Of a DNA stretch of 6,407 nt, positions 5,366-6,407 are shown one piece after another. The notes beneath the pieces are model-generated. The model saw nothing but the letters and a program-made list of their open reading frames with translations. It had not been told where the DNA came from and made no database searches. The stretch lies in NCBI GenBank assembly GCA_002415895.1, contig DIAV01000078.1, positions 1 through 6,407 of the forward strand. The letters are read 5' to 3'. Each line of letters starts with the position of its first letter. The first letter of the stretch is position 1. The translations under genes and the position numbers were made by a program. This DNA is from Anaerolineales bacterium UBA5069. GTDB taxonomy: Bacteria > Chloroflexota > Anaerolineae > Caldilineales > Caldilineaceae.

Positions 5366-6316
5366 TTACGCGCGCGCTTCCCAAATCTCCAGCGCGTGCT
5401 CGGCCTGATGCAGGCACATGCTGTAGAGGAAGTGGCAAAGCTCACCCTGCTCGCCCCAGCCAAAATCACCCTTGGAGGCGAGTGTCGCGTCATCCAGCGC
5501 GTCAATGCGGGCCAGAGTGCGGCGATGCCAGGTGGCGTGCATATCAACGACTTCAATCATGGTCATGGTGGCGCGGTTCTGCAACGTGCGTGCGTTTACA
5601 GCGTCTTCGCTTTCGCCGGGGGCCCGAATCCACTCGGCAATTGCGGCCGGGGCCACAGCAGGCCACCCCACAAGAACATGGTACATGTACTCGCTCCAGG
5701 CCAGCACGTGCACAAGTTGATCGCGCAGCGACCAGCCGCCCGCCACGCGCGTGGTGAGAATGGTCTCTTCGTCGAGACCCGCAATGCTGTCCATCAACAG
5801 ATTGTGCTGCACGTCCAGCAGATCGCGCAGGCCGGCGCGGCCCCAGCGACGCAGTGAAGCGACGTATGCAAAAAGGTCGCGCGTGTGCTGGCTGGTGTGG
5901 TTCACCATGTGGCGCAGGAGCTTGTCGAGCGACAGGGTGTGATCATCTTCAGGGTAAGCGTGCGCCAGCGCAGTGGCCGGCAGTGTGGCGGCAAAGTCGA
6001 CAAGCGCAGCGCGTGCGGCTTCAGCCTCAGCAAGCACGGCGGCAAAGGGGCGCAATTCCTGGGCAGCGCGGTTGTCGTTGTCGCCCGCGGGCAGCGCAAA
6101 GGATGTTGCACCCGCCAGCGCGCGTTCCATGCGGCAGCGCTGCACGGTGTCCCAGAAAGCAACGTGCGCAAGCAGCCCCTTGGGCGTCCAGCCATTGTCA
6201 AGCTGGACATTGTCTACTTCGTGCGGCTCCAATTGGGCAAAGACGTAAAGGAGCCTGTCAAAACGACTGCGCAATTCCAGTGCATAGGGTGCGGGCTGAG
6301 CCGCCAGGCCACTCAT
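5366..6316 (-). CDS. Tandem two-domain DinB-family protein
   Basis: A 316-residue protein built from two DinB/DfsB-like four-helix-bundle domains. Domain 1 (about 11-152) has GWTPKGLLAHVAFW with H51 and NHTSQHTRDL with H140 and H144. Domain 2 (about 160-316) has GWSLRDQLVHVLAW with H203 and CLHQAEHALEIW with H303 and H307. Each half thus keeps the three-histidine (H, HxxxH) metal site typical of the family. Family members include metal-dependent thiol transferases and many uncharacterised stress-related proteins; the reaction here is unknown. A soluble cytoplasmic location is likely, since no signal or membrane segment is seen. ATG at 6316 is preferred: GGAG lies 6 bases upstream, and a GTG at 6379 would precede the putative -10 box. 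It is convergent with the rpsF operon. Confidence 0.88.
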   Translation of the reverse strand: MSGLAAQPAPYALELRSRFDRLLYVFAQLEPHEVDNVQLDNGWTPKGLLAHVAFWDTVQRCRMERALAGATSFALPAGDNDNRAAQELRPFAAVLAEAEAARAALVDFAATLPATALAHAYPEDDHTLSLDKLLRHMVNHTSQHTRDLFAYVASLRRWGRAGLRDLLDVQHNLLMDSIAGLDEETILTTRVAGGWSLRDQLVHVLAWSEYMYHVLVGWPAVAPAAIAEWIRAPGESEDAVNARTLQNRATMTMIEVVDMHATWHRRTLARIDALDDATLASKGDFGWGEQGELCHFLYSMCLHQAEHALEIWEARA

Positions 6317-6322
6317 GGCAAT

Positions 6323-6326
6323 CTCC
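6323..6326 (-). promoter_or_regulatory. Shine-Dalgarno site deciding the DinB-family start
   Basis: GGAG on the minus strand lies 6 bases before ATG 6316-6314. The in-frame GTG at 6379 has no such site visible, and the 21 residues it would add do not belong to the domain. Confidence 0.65.
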
Positions 6327-6355
6327 AGTGTGTAATCAAATTGTCCCCTGGTTAC

Positions 6356-6378
6356 AGTGTACACCAAATCACAAATCA
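6356..6378 (-). promoter_or_regulatory. Possible promoter/operator region of the DinB-family gene
   Basis: On the minus strand TACACT (6361-6356) is a -10 candidate about 40 bases before the start codon, the same hexamer as in the rpsF promoter. It overlaps the perfect 8-base palindrome GTGTACAC (6357-6364). Directly upstream lie two exact tandem copies of TGATTTG (plus-strand CAAATCA at 6365-6371 and 6372-6378). No good -35 hexamer is visible. The palindrome over the -10 and the direct repeat could bind a regulator. Confidence 0.35.
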
Positions 6379-6407
6379 CGCCTGGCGCGGCGCGCAGGGC
6401 TTATGAG

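Noticed and set aside
6317..6379. GTG start at 6379 for the DinB-family protein.
   Set aside because: There is no visible ribosome binding site, the added 21 residues are not domain-like, and the putative -10 box would lie inside the coding region. ATG 6316 has GGAG at 6 bases.

Overview
The window looks like chromosomal DNA from a GC-rich bacterium, most likely a member of the Chloroflexota (Anaerolineae/Caldilineae-like). This placement is inferred from protein style, not from a database match. The clues are Thr/Pro-rich low-complexity insertions in a membrane-anchored parvulin, a ribosomal protein S18 with a long Ala/Pro/Glu-rich N-terminal extension, an HtrA-type protease with an N-terminal membrane anchor, and heptamer and CTTTGC-type intergenic repeats.

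Layout. (1) Positions 1-1262, minus strand: a membrane-anchored S1C (HtrA/DegP-like) serine protease with one PDZ domain, running off the left edge near its C-terminus. (2) 1263-1419: a divergent intergenic region with a minus-strand -10 box for the protease, three exact copies of the heptamer ACTCCCC, and a plus-strand TAGCAT box 6 bases before the next start codon. (3) 1420-2559, plus: a DUF3524/GTDC1-type glycosyltransferase, the family of tRNA-queuosine alpha-mannosyltransferase. (4) 2560-2824: an intergenic region with an extended -10 promoter followed by a roughly 170-base, strongly structured leader. (5) 2825-5123, plus: a three-gene operon of rpsF (S6), rpsR (S18 with about 95 extra N-terminal residues) and a parvulin-type peptidyl-prolyl isomerase. 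(6) 5124-5365: a 17-bp-stem terminator, then a run of CTTTGC motifs spaced 10 bases apart. (7) 5366-6316, minus: a tandem two-domain DinB-family protein, convergent with the operon. (8) 6317-6407: its probable promoter region.

The genes share two themes: translation (S6, S18, possibly tRNA queuosine glycosylation) and extracytoplasmic protein quality control (HtrA protease, parvulin foldase). The most worthwhile non-coding signal is the rpsF leader. It has three stem-loops, one abutting the ribosome binding site, in the position where many bacteria carry an S6:S18 autoregulatory mRNA element. I see no CRISPR array, tRNA, rRNA, transposase or phage gene, and no clearly new multi-gene system. 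The notable points are unusual protein architectures and intergenic RNA/DNA structure.
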